Shown one piece after another: positions 1-6,516 of a stretch of DNA of 11,280 nt. This DNA comes from an uncultured Saprospiraceae bacterium (lineage in GTDB: Bacteria > Bacteroidota > Bacteroidia > Chitinophagales > Saprospiraceae): NCBI GenBank assembly GCA_938002705.1, contig CALLAG010000070.1:1-11280 (forward strand), written 5' to 3'. The position numbers and the translations under genes were made by a program. The notes below the pieces were generated by a model that was not told the DNA's origin, searched no databases, and worked only from the letters and a program-made list of their open reading frames with translations. The first letter of the stretch is position 1. Each line of letters begins with the position of its first letter.

Positions 1-1
1 T

Positions 2-130
2 TCAGCCAAGAATGTAGTAGATAGAGGTATCCTTAAATTATATATGGAGGGAAGAATCGCCAAACTTTCAGGAAATCGTGTCTTTGTATCACTTTCATTA
101 TGGCTGATCTTTGTATTAATTATTAACTAA
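2..130 (+). CDS. C-terminal fragment of an unrecognised, probably membrane-associated protein
   Basis: An open frame enters from the left edge and runs 42 codons to a TAA at 128-130. The visible tail has a basic, polar stretch (KLYMEGRIAKLSGN) followed by about 16 hydrophobic residues (VFVSLSLWLIFVLIIN) that end the protein. It could therefore finish in a transmembrane helix. The stop lies 13 bp before the thioredoxin start and both genes point the same way, so co-transcription is likely. I do not recognise the family from this fragment. The frame is supported only by its openness, the plausible composition and the tight spacing, since 42 codons alone are weak evidence of coding. Confidence 0.55.
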   Translation, partial: SAKNVVDRGILKLYMEGRIAKLSGNRVFVSLSLWLIFVLIIN

Positions 131-143
131 AAACATATTAATT

Positions 144-458
144 ATGAGATCAATAACTTCTAACAAACAATTCAACGAACTCGTGGAGGGTGGTAATCCA
201 TTCGTTTTAGATTTTTATGCCGACTGGTGTGGTCCATGCCAGACACTTCTTCCCACAGTAGAGAAGTTAGCGGATGAGTATAAAGAGAAAGTCAGCATAT
301 TCAAAGTCAACATTGATAAGCAAAGAGCTCTTGCGGAAAAATTTAACGTGAGGAGTATACCATCACTGTTTTTTCTCAAAGGAAATCAAGTCAAAAACAA
401 ACACAACGGATTAGCATCAGAAACGGAACTCCGTAAAAAGATAAAGTCACTTATATAA
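144..458 (+). CDS. trxA: Thioredoxin
   Basis: This is a 104-residue single-domain thioredoxin, a cytoplasmic dithiol-disulfide oxidoreductase normally kept reduced by thioredoxin reductase (not in this window). The active site WCGPC spans residues 28-32, with redox cysteines C29 and C32. The buried Asp that precedes it in the family is D23, in LDFYADWC. The cis-proline is P73 in RSIPS, followed by the usual FFLKG strand and turn. Length is normal for the family, and no signal peptide or membrane anchor is present. The ATG at 144 gives the standard N-terminus. Upstream sequence is A/T-rich (aaaaacatattaatt) without a Shine-Dalgarno motif, as is common in Bacteroidota. The OsmC-family gene follows after 20 bp, so the two are probably co-expressed. 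The family call is secure, but whether this is the main housekeeping thioredoxin is not shown; the symbol reflects the family. Confidence 0.95.
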   Translation: MRSITSNKQFNELVEGGNPFVLDFYADWCGPCQTLLPTVEKLADEYKEKVSIFKVNIDKQRALAEKFNVRSIPSLFFLKGNQVKNKHNGLASETELRKKIKSLI

Positions 459-478
459 CCCAATAAAATATTATAATA

Positions 479-913
479 ATGGCAACGGAAATCAAAATCA
501 AAAATATACCAGAAGGGTACCAATCATTTATATCAAACGGAAGACACGCCATCATGGGTGATGAGCCTATCGCATCTAAAGGTACAGACTTAGGGTTCTC
601 TCCCGTAGATCTGATCTTAGCAGGCATATCTATGTGTAAGGTAGCAACGATAAGGAATGTAGCTCGTAGAAAAGGATGGGAGATAGGTAATGTAGATGCA
701 CACTTATCACAAGTCGTCAAAAGAGGAAAAGGAGGAGCACTTTCTACTTCTGTAGACTCAAGTATCAGTATCGAAGGTGATATTACTGACGAGCAGCGTG
801 AGCACCTCATCAAGGAGGCGGATAACTGCTATGTAACGAGGATGGTGAGGGGCGAATGGGCCTTCTCTGATTCTACGGAATTAGTTAATGAGGACTTAGT
901 ATTGGCTTCTTAA
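479..913 (+). CDS. OsmC/Ohr-family peroxiredoxin-like protein
   Basis: This 144-residue protein fits the OsmC/YhfA-type fold. Members are dimeric cytoplasmic thiol peroxidases that reduce hydroperoxides, though several are uncharacterised. The N-terminal beta part is followed by the family's helix motif, here GFSPVDLILAGISMCKVATI, with the presumed peroxidatic cysteine C53. ARRKGW (62-67) follows, and then a second conserved cysteine, C117, in NCYVTRM. In Ohr/OsmC enzymes these two cysteines form the catalytic disulfide. The length is typical and there is no signal peptide. The gene lies 20 bp after thioredoxin, which suggests that thioredoxin could recycle it; characterised relatives often use dihydrolipoamide systems, so this partner is inference. 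Transcription should end at the palindrome starting about 20 bp after the stop. Substrate and the exact OsmC subgroup cannot be decided from sequence alone. Confidence 0.9.
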   Translation: MATEIKIKNIPEGYQSFISNGRHAIMGDEPIASKGTDLGFSPVDLILAGISMCKVATIRNVARRKGWEIGNVDAHLSQVVKRGKGGALSTSVDSSISIEGDITDEQREHLIKEADNCYVTRMVRGEWAFSDSTELVNEDLVLAS

Positions 914-932
914 TCTTGAAATGTGTATACCA

Positions 933-970
933 AAAAAAGGAGTCTATGATTAATCATAGACTCCTTTTTT
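933..970. terminator. Bidirectional rho-independent terminator
   Basis: A perfect 38-bp palindrome centred at 951.5: six A, then GGAGTCTATGATT meeting AATCATAGACTCC, then six T. As RNA from either strand it folds into a long stem with a small apical loop at the TTAA centre, followed by a U-run. It sits between the OsmC stop at 913 (+) and the large secreted-protein stop at 994 (-). That is where a shared terminator for convergent genes is expected. Confidence 0.93.
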
Positions 971-993
971 AATGCAAGAATTTATTATCTATT

Positions 994-3900
994 TTACTCT
1001 ATAAATATCACTTTCTGAATTAGTTGATCCTGTCCACTATCTGCTTTTATGAGGTAGATACCTTCCTTACTTGCCTCCAGTATTGATTGAACGAATTGGC
1101 TATAGCTTTCGTACTTATCGATCGGCATAATTTCCTGACCTTTTATATCGGTAAGAGTAATTATTAAGCTATTCGTAGACTTCTGTATGCTTAATATGTT
1201 TTCATATAAGTCTCTTAAGTCCTTACTGTTGATATTATCGTCACCTAAGGTAAGATTAGCAGAGCTTGTTATACACGGTGTAATCTTAGCTTCGAATGCT
1301 GTGCCTTGTTCTACTTCAAATGGTGGATCTAACTCGATACTACCACCTGCTGTGAATAATATGGATTGTCCATTATTAAGAAGAGCATCAGATGTGATAT
1401 CTAATTCTGCATGATAGGAATTCTGAGTGATAGTACTTATCACTAAATACTGTCCATCACAATCTGGTGGAGGTCCACAACCTTCGTCAGTGACGTTATT
1501 ACAATTATTATCTATACCATCACATACTTCAGTACTGCCTGGATATACATTATTATTGGAGTCATCGCAGTCCGTATTATTACTGACATAGCCAGAAGGG
1601 GCAGAGCATTCTTGGACAGAAATATTAATATTCCCGTATCCATCATTGTCACTATCTATATAGTACGTGTTGAGTAATCCTTCATCTATATTATTGTTAC
1701 AGTTATTATCTATACCGTCACATACTTCAGTATTGCCGGGATAGCTGAGTGGCTCAGTATCATCACAATCATTGCCACCTATGACTGATGCGTTACCATT
1801 CCATCCGCTAGCATCGATAGTACACTCTACATATCCATCACCATCATTATCGACTTCAGTAGGGGATAAGGTGCTTGTATTACAATTATTGATGATCCCA
1901 TCACACAATTCTGGAGCATCAGGATAGACGCTAGCATTAGAGTCATCACAGTCTGTATTATTAGTTACATAGCCAGCTTGTGCTGCACATCCTGTTATAG
2001 AATTATTAGCGTCTCCATATCCATCATTATCGGTATCGGCGTAGTATATGTTAGTGCCGTTTTCGTCTATCATGCCATCGCAGTCGTTATCTATGCCATC
2101 ACATACTTCAGTATTGTTGGGATAATTATCTTCTTCTGTATCATCACAGTCCTCACCTCCTATGACTCCGCTACTACCTTCCCATCCACTGGCAATTATG
2201 GTACACTCTACATATCCATCACCATCATTATCGACTTCATCAGAGGGTAATGTGGGGGTATTGCAGTTATTAATCAGGCCATCGCAGAGTTCTGCGGCTC
2301 CTGGGTATATCGTAGAGTTATTATCATTACAGTCATCGCTATTAGTCACATATCCTACAGGGATACTACAGTCATTTATTGTAACATTAGCATCACCGAA
2401 TCCATCATTATCACCATCAGCATAGTACGTCAGGATAGTCGGATTAGAGAACAGATTATTACTTGTAAGAGAGCATGTGTTGTCATCACTAAATGTGGCT
2501 GTGACATTTACAAGAGCACCATTAGCAGGTAGATTGACCAATACAGATTGTGGACTGGATGTAATCGGGAAGCTTTGATTGAGTACATCTAATGTACCTG
2601 TAGTCGGGGCTGAAATGTATGATACTTCTATGATTCTATTGTAAGTATTAGAAGTGCCATCACAAGATTCTATACCTAAGTCTACGATATTATCTATGTT
2701 ACATGGGACGGGTACCAGGTCTGCTTCCCATACTCCTCTACCAAAAGTTGCAGCTCTGATCTTGTCTTCAGATTCTATGATGTCTAACTCAAGTACAATG
2801 ACATTAGGTAATCCTGTACCAAAGGGTTGCCATCCACTTGATGCATTATCTTGATAGAACACGCCATAATCTGTTCCTACATACAATGCATCGTTAGAGT
2901 TGGCATCATAGACTATCGTATTCATATCTATATTAGGTAGAGTCCCAGTTATATTAGTCCATGAAGTACCACCATCAGTAGTTTCATATATTTTTCTTGC
3001 AGATGTTATCCATACATGATCAGCATCTGCAGGGTCTATTTCTATCCATCTTATACTATTACCTGGGTCTGTAAGCAGTGTCCATGAGGTACCTCCATTT
3101 GTGCTTTTCCAGATGCTGCTATAGTTGGTTGTATATATGACATTACCATCTGAAGGTGCTACATCTATGTATTGCAGCTTACTATTGCCTGATGTAAGTG
3201 CCTGACCATAAGGATCACTCCATGCGTTACCGTCATTGACAGATTTCCATACTCTATCATAGCCTACGTATATTTTATTGGTATTGCTTTCGTCTATTTT
3301 TATAGGTGTAACCCATGCACCACTTGTACCAGATGTATTACTGTTAATCATAGAGCTGAAGGATCCACCACCATTAGTAGATCTAAAGAAATTGCCATAT
3401 TGGTAACTGACAAATAGATTGTCCTTATCATTAGGGTCGATAGCATTATCCATTCCGTCACCTCCAAATTCGTGTATCCAATTACCATTTTTTAGTTGGT
3501 GGGTGCCATTATCTTGAGCACCTGCCATGATGATGTCTTCATCCGTCTCAGCATTAGACATTCTATAATACTGAGTGATGGCTAAGCCATCGTTGAGGAC
3601 ATCCCAGCTGCTAGCACCATTATCACTTCTCCATATACCTCCATCAGATCCTATGTATACATAGTCACCGTAGAATTGAGCATAGTGGTGATCCACATGG
3701 ACATTATTAGGTCCATTGTTAGTTACTCTTACCCAAGTTAATCCTCCGTCCGTGGTTTTTTCTAGATGAACACCTCCGGCATACATAACGTCTGTATCAT
3801 CTGGATCTACAGTAAATGACCAATCATACCATTGCTGACTTCCTAAGCTGGGTGCATGTGTAGGGATTATTTCTGTAAATGATGCACCATTATTAGTGCT

Positions 3901-4941
3901 TTTATATAATGCTTCGAAGTCATTAGAATTACTGCTGTCATCTTGAGAGGCTAATAAATAAACTTCTGTGGGACTGTCAGCACTGACACCTATGCATAGA
4001 CGATCAAGATTACCACCACCAGGAAGGGTAGTCGTAGTCCAACTCACTCCATTATTAAAAGATTTGTAAAATGTAGCATTACTTGTTCCGCCGCAGTATG
4101 ATGTAGAACTTGTTCCGTATATCGTATTGTAACTGCCTGGCTTAAATTCCATGTGCCTGACACAGCTTGTGTTAAGTGTATGGGTCCATGTACTTCCACC
4201 ATCTGCAGATCTGAATACTCCAGAGGTCGTCGCTGCTATGATCGCATCACCATTAGTAGGATCTACGAGTATCCTATGTATAAGATAGAAATTTGGTAGG
4301 CCGTTTTGACCTGGCTGAAAATTAGTGTAACTCCAAGTTATCCCCCCATCTGTAGATTTCATAATACCGGTAGTAGGTGTATCATTATGGTCTCTATCAC
4401 CTGTAGCGATATACATAATATTAGGATCTACGGGGTCAAATGCGATATCAGATACACCGATACTCTCAAGGTCGTCAGTCACTGTGTTCCAGGTTACGCC
4501 ATCATCATAAGTATACCATAAGCCCCCGGCAGGTGTACCTACATATATGGTATCAGGATTGTCAGGATGTACATTGATGACATTAATCCTTCCTATGCCA
4601 TTATTACCAGTCGGCTGATTAGTGGGTCCGAGAATAGTCCAAGGATTATTATTCTTATTAGGAGGAATAGATGACATATACTTCTCATATTCCTTAAGTG
4701 TGGTCTGTGCATTATAGAAGCCATTTTCATCTACACGTGTTTCCATAAGATATTCCCATCGCTTATATGGCTTATGGCCTGCGCCAGATGGGATCTCAGA
4801 TGTCCCCCAGTATTCGTTAAAGTCTTTTTGTATTTCGTAAAAGCTAATATTGGGATCTCCCATTTTCTGCTCCCAAGATCTTTCTTGGGCTGAAGCATTA
4901 AGGAAGCCTATAAAAAGGAGTATCGATAGGGTATATTTCAT
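994..4941 (-). CDS. Large secreted Asp-box beta-propeller protein with MopE-type repeats and T9SS-like C-terminus
   Basis: This 1315-residue protein has no identifiable catalytic centre and is most likely a surface or released structural or adhesive protein. A signal peptide (MKYTLSILLFIGFLNASA, probable cut before Q19) is followed by a short linker with KRWEYLMETRV. Residues about 100-745 form a sortilin/VPS10-like beta-propeller with eleven Asp-box-like motifs, such as KSTDGGITW, RSADGGSTW and KTTDGGLTW. Residues 745-837 are a beta-rich linker. Residues 839-1155 are Cys- and Asp-rich 'putative metal-binding' (MopE-type) repeats with DxDNDG loops that probably bind calcium. Residues 1161-1223 match the Bacteroidota 3-coathanger domain (ILFTAGGSIELDPPFEV). 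The last about 85 residues resemble a type A T9SS sorting domain ending in GIYLIKADSG and QKVIF. The first PNP-like motif of that domain is not apparent. Export by Sec and then T9SS is inferred; no T9SS gene is in the window. The gene stands alone, with a terminator on each side. The ligand is unknown. Confidence 0.92.
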   Translation of the reverse strand: MKYTLSILLFIGFLNASAQERSWEQKMGDPNISFYEIQKDFNEYWGTSEIPSGAGHKPYKRWEYLMETRVDENGFYNAQTTLKEYEKYMSSIPPNKNNNPWTILGPTNQPTGNNGIGRINVINVHPDNPDTIYVGTPAGGLWYTYDDGVTWNTVTDDLESIGVSDIAFDPVDPNIMYIATGDRDHNDTPTTGIMKSTDGGITWSYTNFQPGQNGLPNFYLIHRILVDPTNGDAIIAATTSGVFRSADGGSTWTHTLNTSCVRHMEFKPGSYNTIYGTSSTSYCGGTSNATFYKSFNNGVSWTTTTLPGGGNLDRLCIGVSADSPTEVYLLASQDDSSNSNDFEALYKSTNNGASFTEIIPTHAPSLGSQQWYDWSFTVDPDDTDVMYAGGVHLEKTTDGGLTWVRVTNNGPNNVHVDHHYAQFYGDYVYIGSDGGIWRSDNGASSWDVLNDGLAITQYYRMSNAETDEDIIMAGAQDNGTHQLKNGNWIHEFGGDGMDNAIDPNDKDNLFVSYQYGNFFRSTNGGGSFSSMINSNTSGTSGAWVTPIKIDESNTNKIYVGYDRVWKSVNDGNAWSDPYGQALTSGNSKLQYIDVAPSDGNVIYTTNYSSIWKSTNGGTSWTLLTDPGNSIRWIEIDPADADHVWITSARKIYETTDGGTSWTNITGTLPNIDMNTIVYDANSNDALYVGTDYGVFYQDNASSGWQPFGTGLPNVIVLELDIIESEDKIRAATFGRGVWEADLVPVPCNIDNIVDLGIESCDGTSNTYNRIIEVSYISAPTTGTLDVLNQSFPITSSPQSVLVNLPANGALVNVTATFSDDNTCSLTSNNLFSNPTILTYYADGDNDGFGDANVTINDCSIPVGYVTNSDDCNDNNSTIYPGAAELCDGLINNCNTPTLPSDEVDNDGDGYVECTIIASGWEGSSGVIGGEDCDDTEEDNYPNNTEVCDGIDNDCDGMIDENGTNIYYADTDNDGYGDANNSITGCAAQAGYVTNNTDCDDSNASVYPDAPELCDGIINNCNTSTLSPTEVDNDGDGYVECTIDASGWNGNASVIGGNDCDDTEPLSYPGNTEVCDGIDNNCNNNIDEGLLNTYYIDSDNDGYGNINISVQECSAPSGYVSNNTDCDDSNNNVYPGSTEVCDGIDNNCNNVTDEGCGPPPDCDGQYLVISTITQNSYHAELDITSDALLNNGQSILFTAGGSIELDPPFEVEQGTAFEAKITPCITSSANLTLGDDNINSKDLRDLYENILSIQKSTNSLIITLTDIKGQEIMPIDKYESYSQFVQSILEASKEGIYLIKADSGQDQLIQKVIFIE
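1477..2427 (-). repeat. In-gene tandem repeat array: 127 + 127 + 63 residues, MopE-type
   Basis: Within the large secreted gene, two full units of exactly 127 codons (381 bp) occupy 2047-2427 and 1666-2046, followed by a partial third unit at 1477-1665. Each full unit contains two half-repeats. The first half has YYADxDNDGxGDAN and ends with a CDGxINNC motif. The second half has EVDNDGDGYVECTI, a GW segment, VIGGxDCDD and CDGIDNxC. Cysteines fall at unit positions 20, 33, 48, 55, 75, 94, 109 and 116 in both full units, and the partial unit keeps the first four. A 38-bp stretch is identical between 1821-1858 and 2202-2239, offset by exactly 381 bp. The regular Cys and Asp spacing is consistent with disulfide-braced, cation-binding stalk modules, which is an inference from family features. 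Confidence 0.9.
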
Positions 4942-4963
4942 ATTTCGGTAAATAGAGGTGGTG

Positions 4964-4984
4964 TTATAATATATTAAATTATAA
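4964..4984. promoter_or_regulatory. AT-only dyad upstream of the large secreted-protein gene
   Basis: TTATAAT at 4964-4970 and ATTATAA at 4978-4984 form a perfect 7-bp inverted repeat around a 7-bp A/T spacer. The dyad is 23-43 bp before the ATG at 4941 (-). It could be part of the core promoter, an operator half-site pair, or an A/U hairpin in the leader. In such AT-rich sequence a chance dyad is also quite possible, so this is a position to check rather than an assigned site. Confidence 0.3.
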
Positions 4985-5117
4985 AAAACTACTCAATGGA
5001 AACATGAATGACTGGAAACTAAAGCTTGAAAGTACTGATATGGTTGTTATTATTTAATATTTAGACTGAATTAAGACATATTAGGCATATAATCTTCTGG
5101 ATATTTCAGTTAGGGGC

Positions 5118-5158
5118 ATAAAAAAAGCCGGTCCTAGTTTTCCCCCTACGAACCGGCC
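5118..5158 (-). terminator. Rho-independent terminator with a G-rich loop
   Basis: Read on the minus strand, GCCGGTTC pairs with GGACCGGC (one T.G pair). After a single bulged G the stem continues with TAG/CTA, closing an eight-base GGGGAAAA loop. The descending arm is followed at once by TTTTTTT (A-run at 5120-5126 on the plus strand). The stem has about 11 pairs and a strong U-tract, so termination is very likely. It lies about 117 bp after the stop of the FtsX-type permease gene, so it would end the 11280-to-5275 operon after a long 3'UTR, or end a separate short RNA starting in the gap. Confidence 0.85.
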
Positions 5159-5159
5159 T

Positions 5160-5250
5160 GAAGAAGATCTTAACACATAAGAATTCCTCTCCAATACTCT
5201 GAACAATACTCATATAGCATATACCTTGCCAAAAGAGTATTAGGGGTGAT
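5160..5250 (-). ncRNA. Possible structured 3'UTR or small RNA preceding the terminator
   Basis: On the minus strand one AATACTC (5241-5235) can pair with either of two GAGTATT copies (5211-5205 and 5199-5193), giving two mutually exclusive hairpins. A CCCCTA at 5246-5241 is complementary to the TAGGGG in the loop and upper stem of the terminator at 5148-5143. A weak promoter-like pair, TTTG (5233-5230) and TATTGTTC (5208-5201) separated by 21 bp, could start an RNA near 5195 of roughly 75 nt; the second box matches TAnnTTTG only partly. No known RNA family is recognised. The repeats are seen directly; existence of an RNA is inference. Confidence 0.3.
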
Positions 5251-5274
5251 AAATCTTTAGAAAGCTCTATTTTA

Positions 5275-6492
5275 CTACGATTTTAATTCTATAGGAAGGC
5301 TTGATGCCTTAAAGGAAGGAAGAAGGGAAGCCAGTAATCCTATAAGAAATACCGATACAGTCACTATGATAAAGTCTGATAGCTTAAGCTGTACCGGATA
5401 GGCTTCTATCATCAGTCCCGCAGGCATACCTATTATGCCTAATTCTTTCTGAGCAAAATACAATGACAACCCTACTATAAAGCCTATAATGATACCTATC
5501 ATCGTTATCAGAAGGCCTAATGTCATGATCAGATTTCTGATATTCTGATTAGTATATCCGAATGACTTGAATATGGTCATATCCTTTTTCTTATCCAGAA
5601 CGATCATCCATAGAGCACCTACTAGGTTAAAGGCTATAAGGAAAAGTGTAAGCCCTGTAATTAAGAATCCTATCCATTTTTCTATAGCGATCATCTTGAG
5701 GGTCTGTGAGTCTTGTTCGTATTTATTTTTAGCGATGACAGAGGGGCCTAGTACATCTGATATAGCTTTTTTGACGGAAGTCTCATGAGCATTTTCTGTT
5801 AGCTTAAGTTCTAATGTGGTGAGCATACTATCTTGCTGTAGTAATTGCCTTGCCAGATCTATAGAGGTAATTATATACTGTCCAGACTCTTCATGTGTCT
5901 TACTGAATACCCCAGTAGGGTATAGTGACTTAGATATGAATTCTTTGGTCCCAGCCCTTTTATTCTTTCTCATAGGCATAAATGCTGTGACAGGTGTAAG
6001 GGAGTTATCTATATTAAGAGCTAATTTGTTACGTAATCCTTCTTCTACGACACCGTAGTATATACCGTTAGCTGATTCTCGATAGCGACCATATCTGATG
6101 CTCGTATCTAATCTTGTGACGTTGATATATTCTTTATCTACACCCTTGATGATACCTATCTTCTGAGATCCTTTGTACTCAAATAAGCATACTTCCTCCA
6201 GTGTCCGTGATAGCGCTTGTACTCCCTCTATGGATGATATCTCCTTGAGCTGTGTGTCAGATACTGAGAAGAACTTACCTTCTATAGGAGTTACCTCAAG
6301 ATCAGGATTATAGGGGTTAAATAATGATGTCAATACATTCTCTAATCCATTAAATACACTCAATATCAATATCAAAGCGGCGGTGCCTACGGCAATTCCA
6401 AATATGGATATACCAGTGATAATATTGATAAGATTAGTAGACTTCTTACCGAATAGATATCGCTTAGCTATAGAAAAATTAATATTTGGCAT
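5275..6492 (-). CDS. FtsX-like ABC permease, LolC/LolE type
   Basis: A 405-residue inner-membrane permease with the layout of lipoprotein-releasing LolC/LolE proteins, which extract lipoproteins from the inner membrane with the ATPase LolD and pass them to LolA. TM1 is at about 21-48, after the typical N-terminus NFSIAKRYLFGKK. A periplasmic MacB-like domain covers about 50-270. TM2 is at 273-299, TM3 at 321-348 and TM4 at 372-394. The cytoplasmic segment LDKKKDMTIFKSFGYT (299-314) is the coupling region conserved between TM2 and TM3. Length agrees with the family. The ATG at 6492 is 24 bp after the stop of the GH3 fusion gene, so the two are probably co-transcribed. No ATPase gene or second permease is visible here, so it may act as a homodimer with an ATPase encoded elsewhere. 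MacB-like export of another substrate cannot be excluded. Confidence 0.88.
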   Translation of the reverse strand: MPNINFSIAKRYLFGKKSTNLINIITGISIFGIAVGTAALILILSVFNGLENVLTSLFNPYNPDLEVTPIEGKFFSVSDTQLKEISSIEGVQALSRTLEEVCLFEYKGSQKIGIIKGVDKEYINVTRLDTSIRYGRYRESANGIYYGVVEEGLRNKLALNIDNSLTPVTAFMPMRKNKRAGTKEFISKSLYPTGVFSKTHEESGQYIITSIDLARQLLQQDSMLTTLELKLTENAHETSVKKAISDVLGPSVIAKNKYEQDSQTLKMIAIEKWIGFLITGLTLFLIAFNLVGALWMIVLDKKKDMTIFKSFGYTNQNIRNLIMTLGLLITMIGIIIGFIVGLSLYFAQKELGIIGMPAGLMIEAYPVQLKLSDFIIVTVSVFLIGLLASLLPSFKASSLPIELKS

Positions 6493-6516
6493 AGATTACA
6501 ATGAAGTGATGTAAGA

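Larger units (their letters stand above)
4942..5274. other. Non-coding gap between the FtsX-type gene and the large secreted-protein gene
   Basis: No convincing coding sequence lies in these 333 bp. The part nearest the FtsX-type gene (5160-5274) holds short complementary repeats described separately, then a strong minus-strand terminator at about 5118-5158. The remaining about 175 bp up to the start at 4941 is AT-rich. It must contain the promoter and leader of the large gene if that gene is transcribed on its own. I found no good match to the Bacteroidota -7 consensus TAnnTTTG there. The nearest features are A/T tracts and a dyad at 4964-4984. The longest open stretches I noticed are only 16-17 codons. 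Confidence 0.8.

Noticed and set aside
451..813. Open minus-strand frame of 120 codons opposite the OsmC-family gene
   Set aside because: It overlaps a well-supported gene, has low-complexity composition and matches no family I know; it is a shadow frame.
1477..2427. Regular repeats that could be mistaken for a CRISPR array or minisatellite
   Set aside because: The period is 381 bp, in frame, protein-coding throughout, with conserved Cys and Asp codons; these are protein modules.
5170..5220. A 16-codon minus-strand ORF (MLYEYCSEYWRGILMC) just before the terminator, rich in Tyr with one Trp, resembling an attenuation leader peptide
   Set aside because: It has no ribosome-binding evidence, and the downstream gene is a secreted propeller protein with no link to aromatic amino acid synthesis. 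At this length chance is the simplest explanation.
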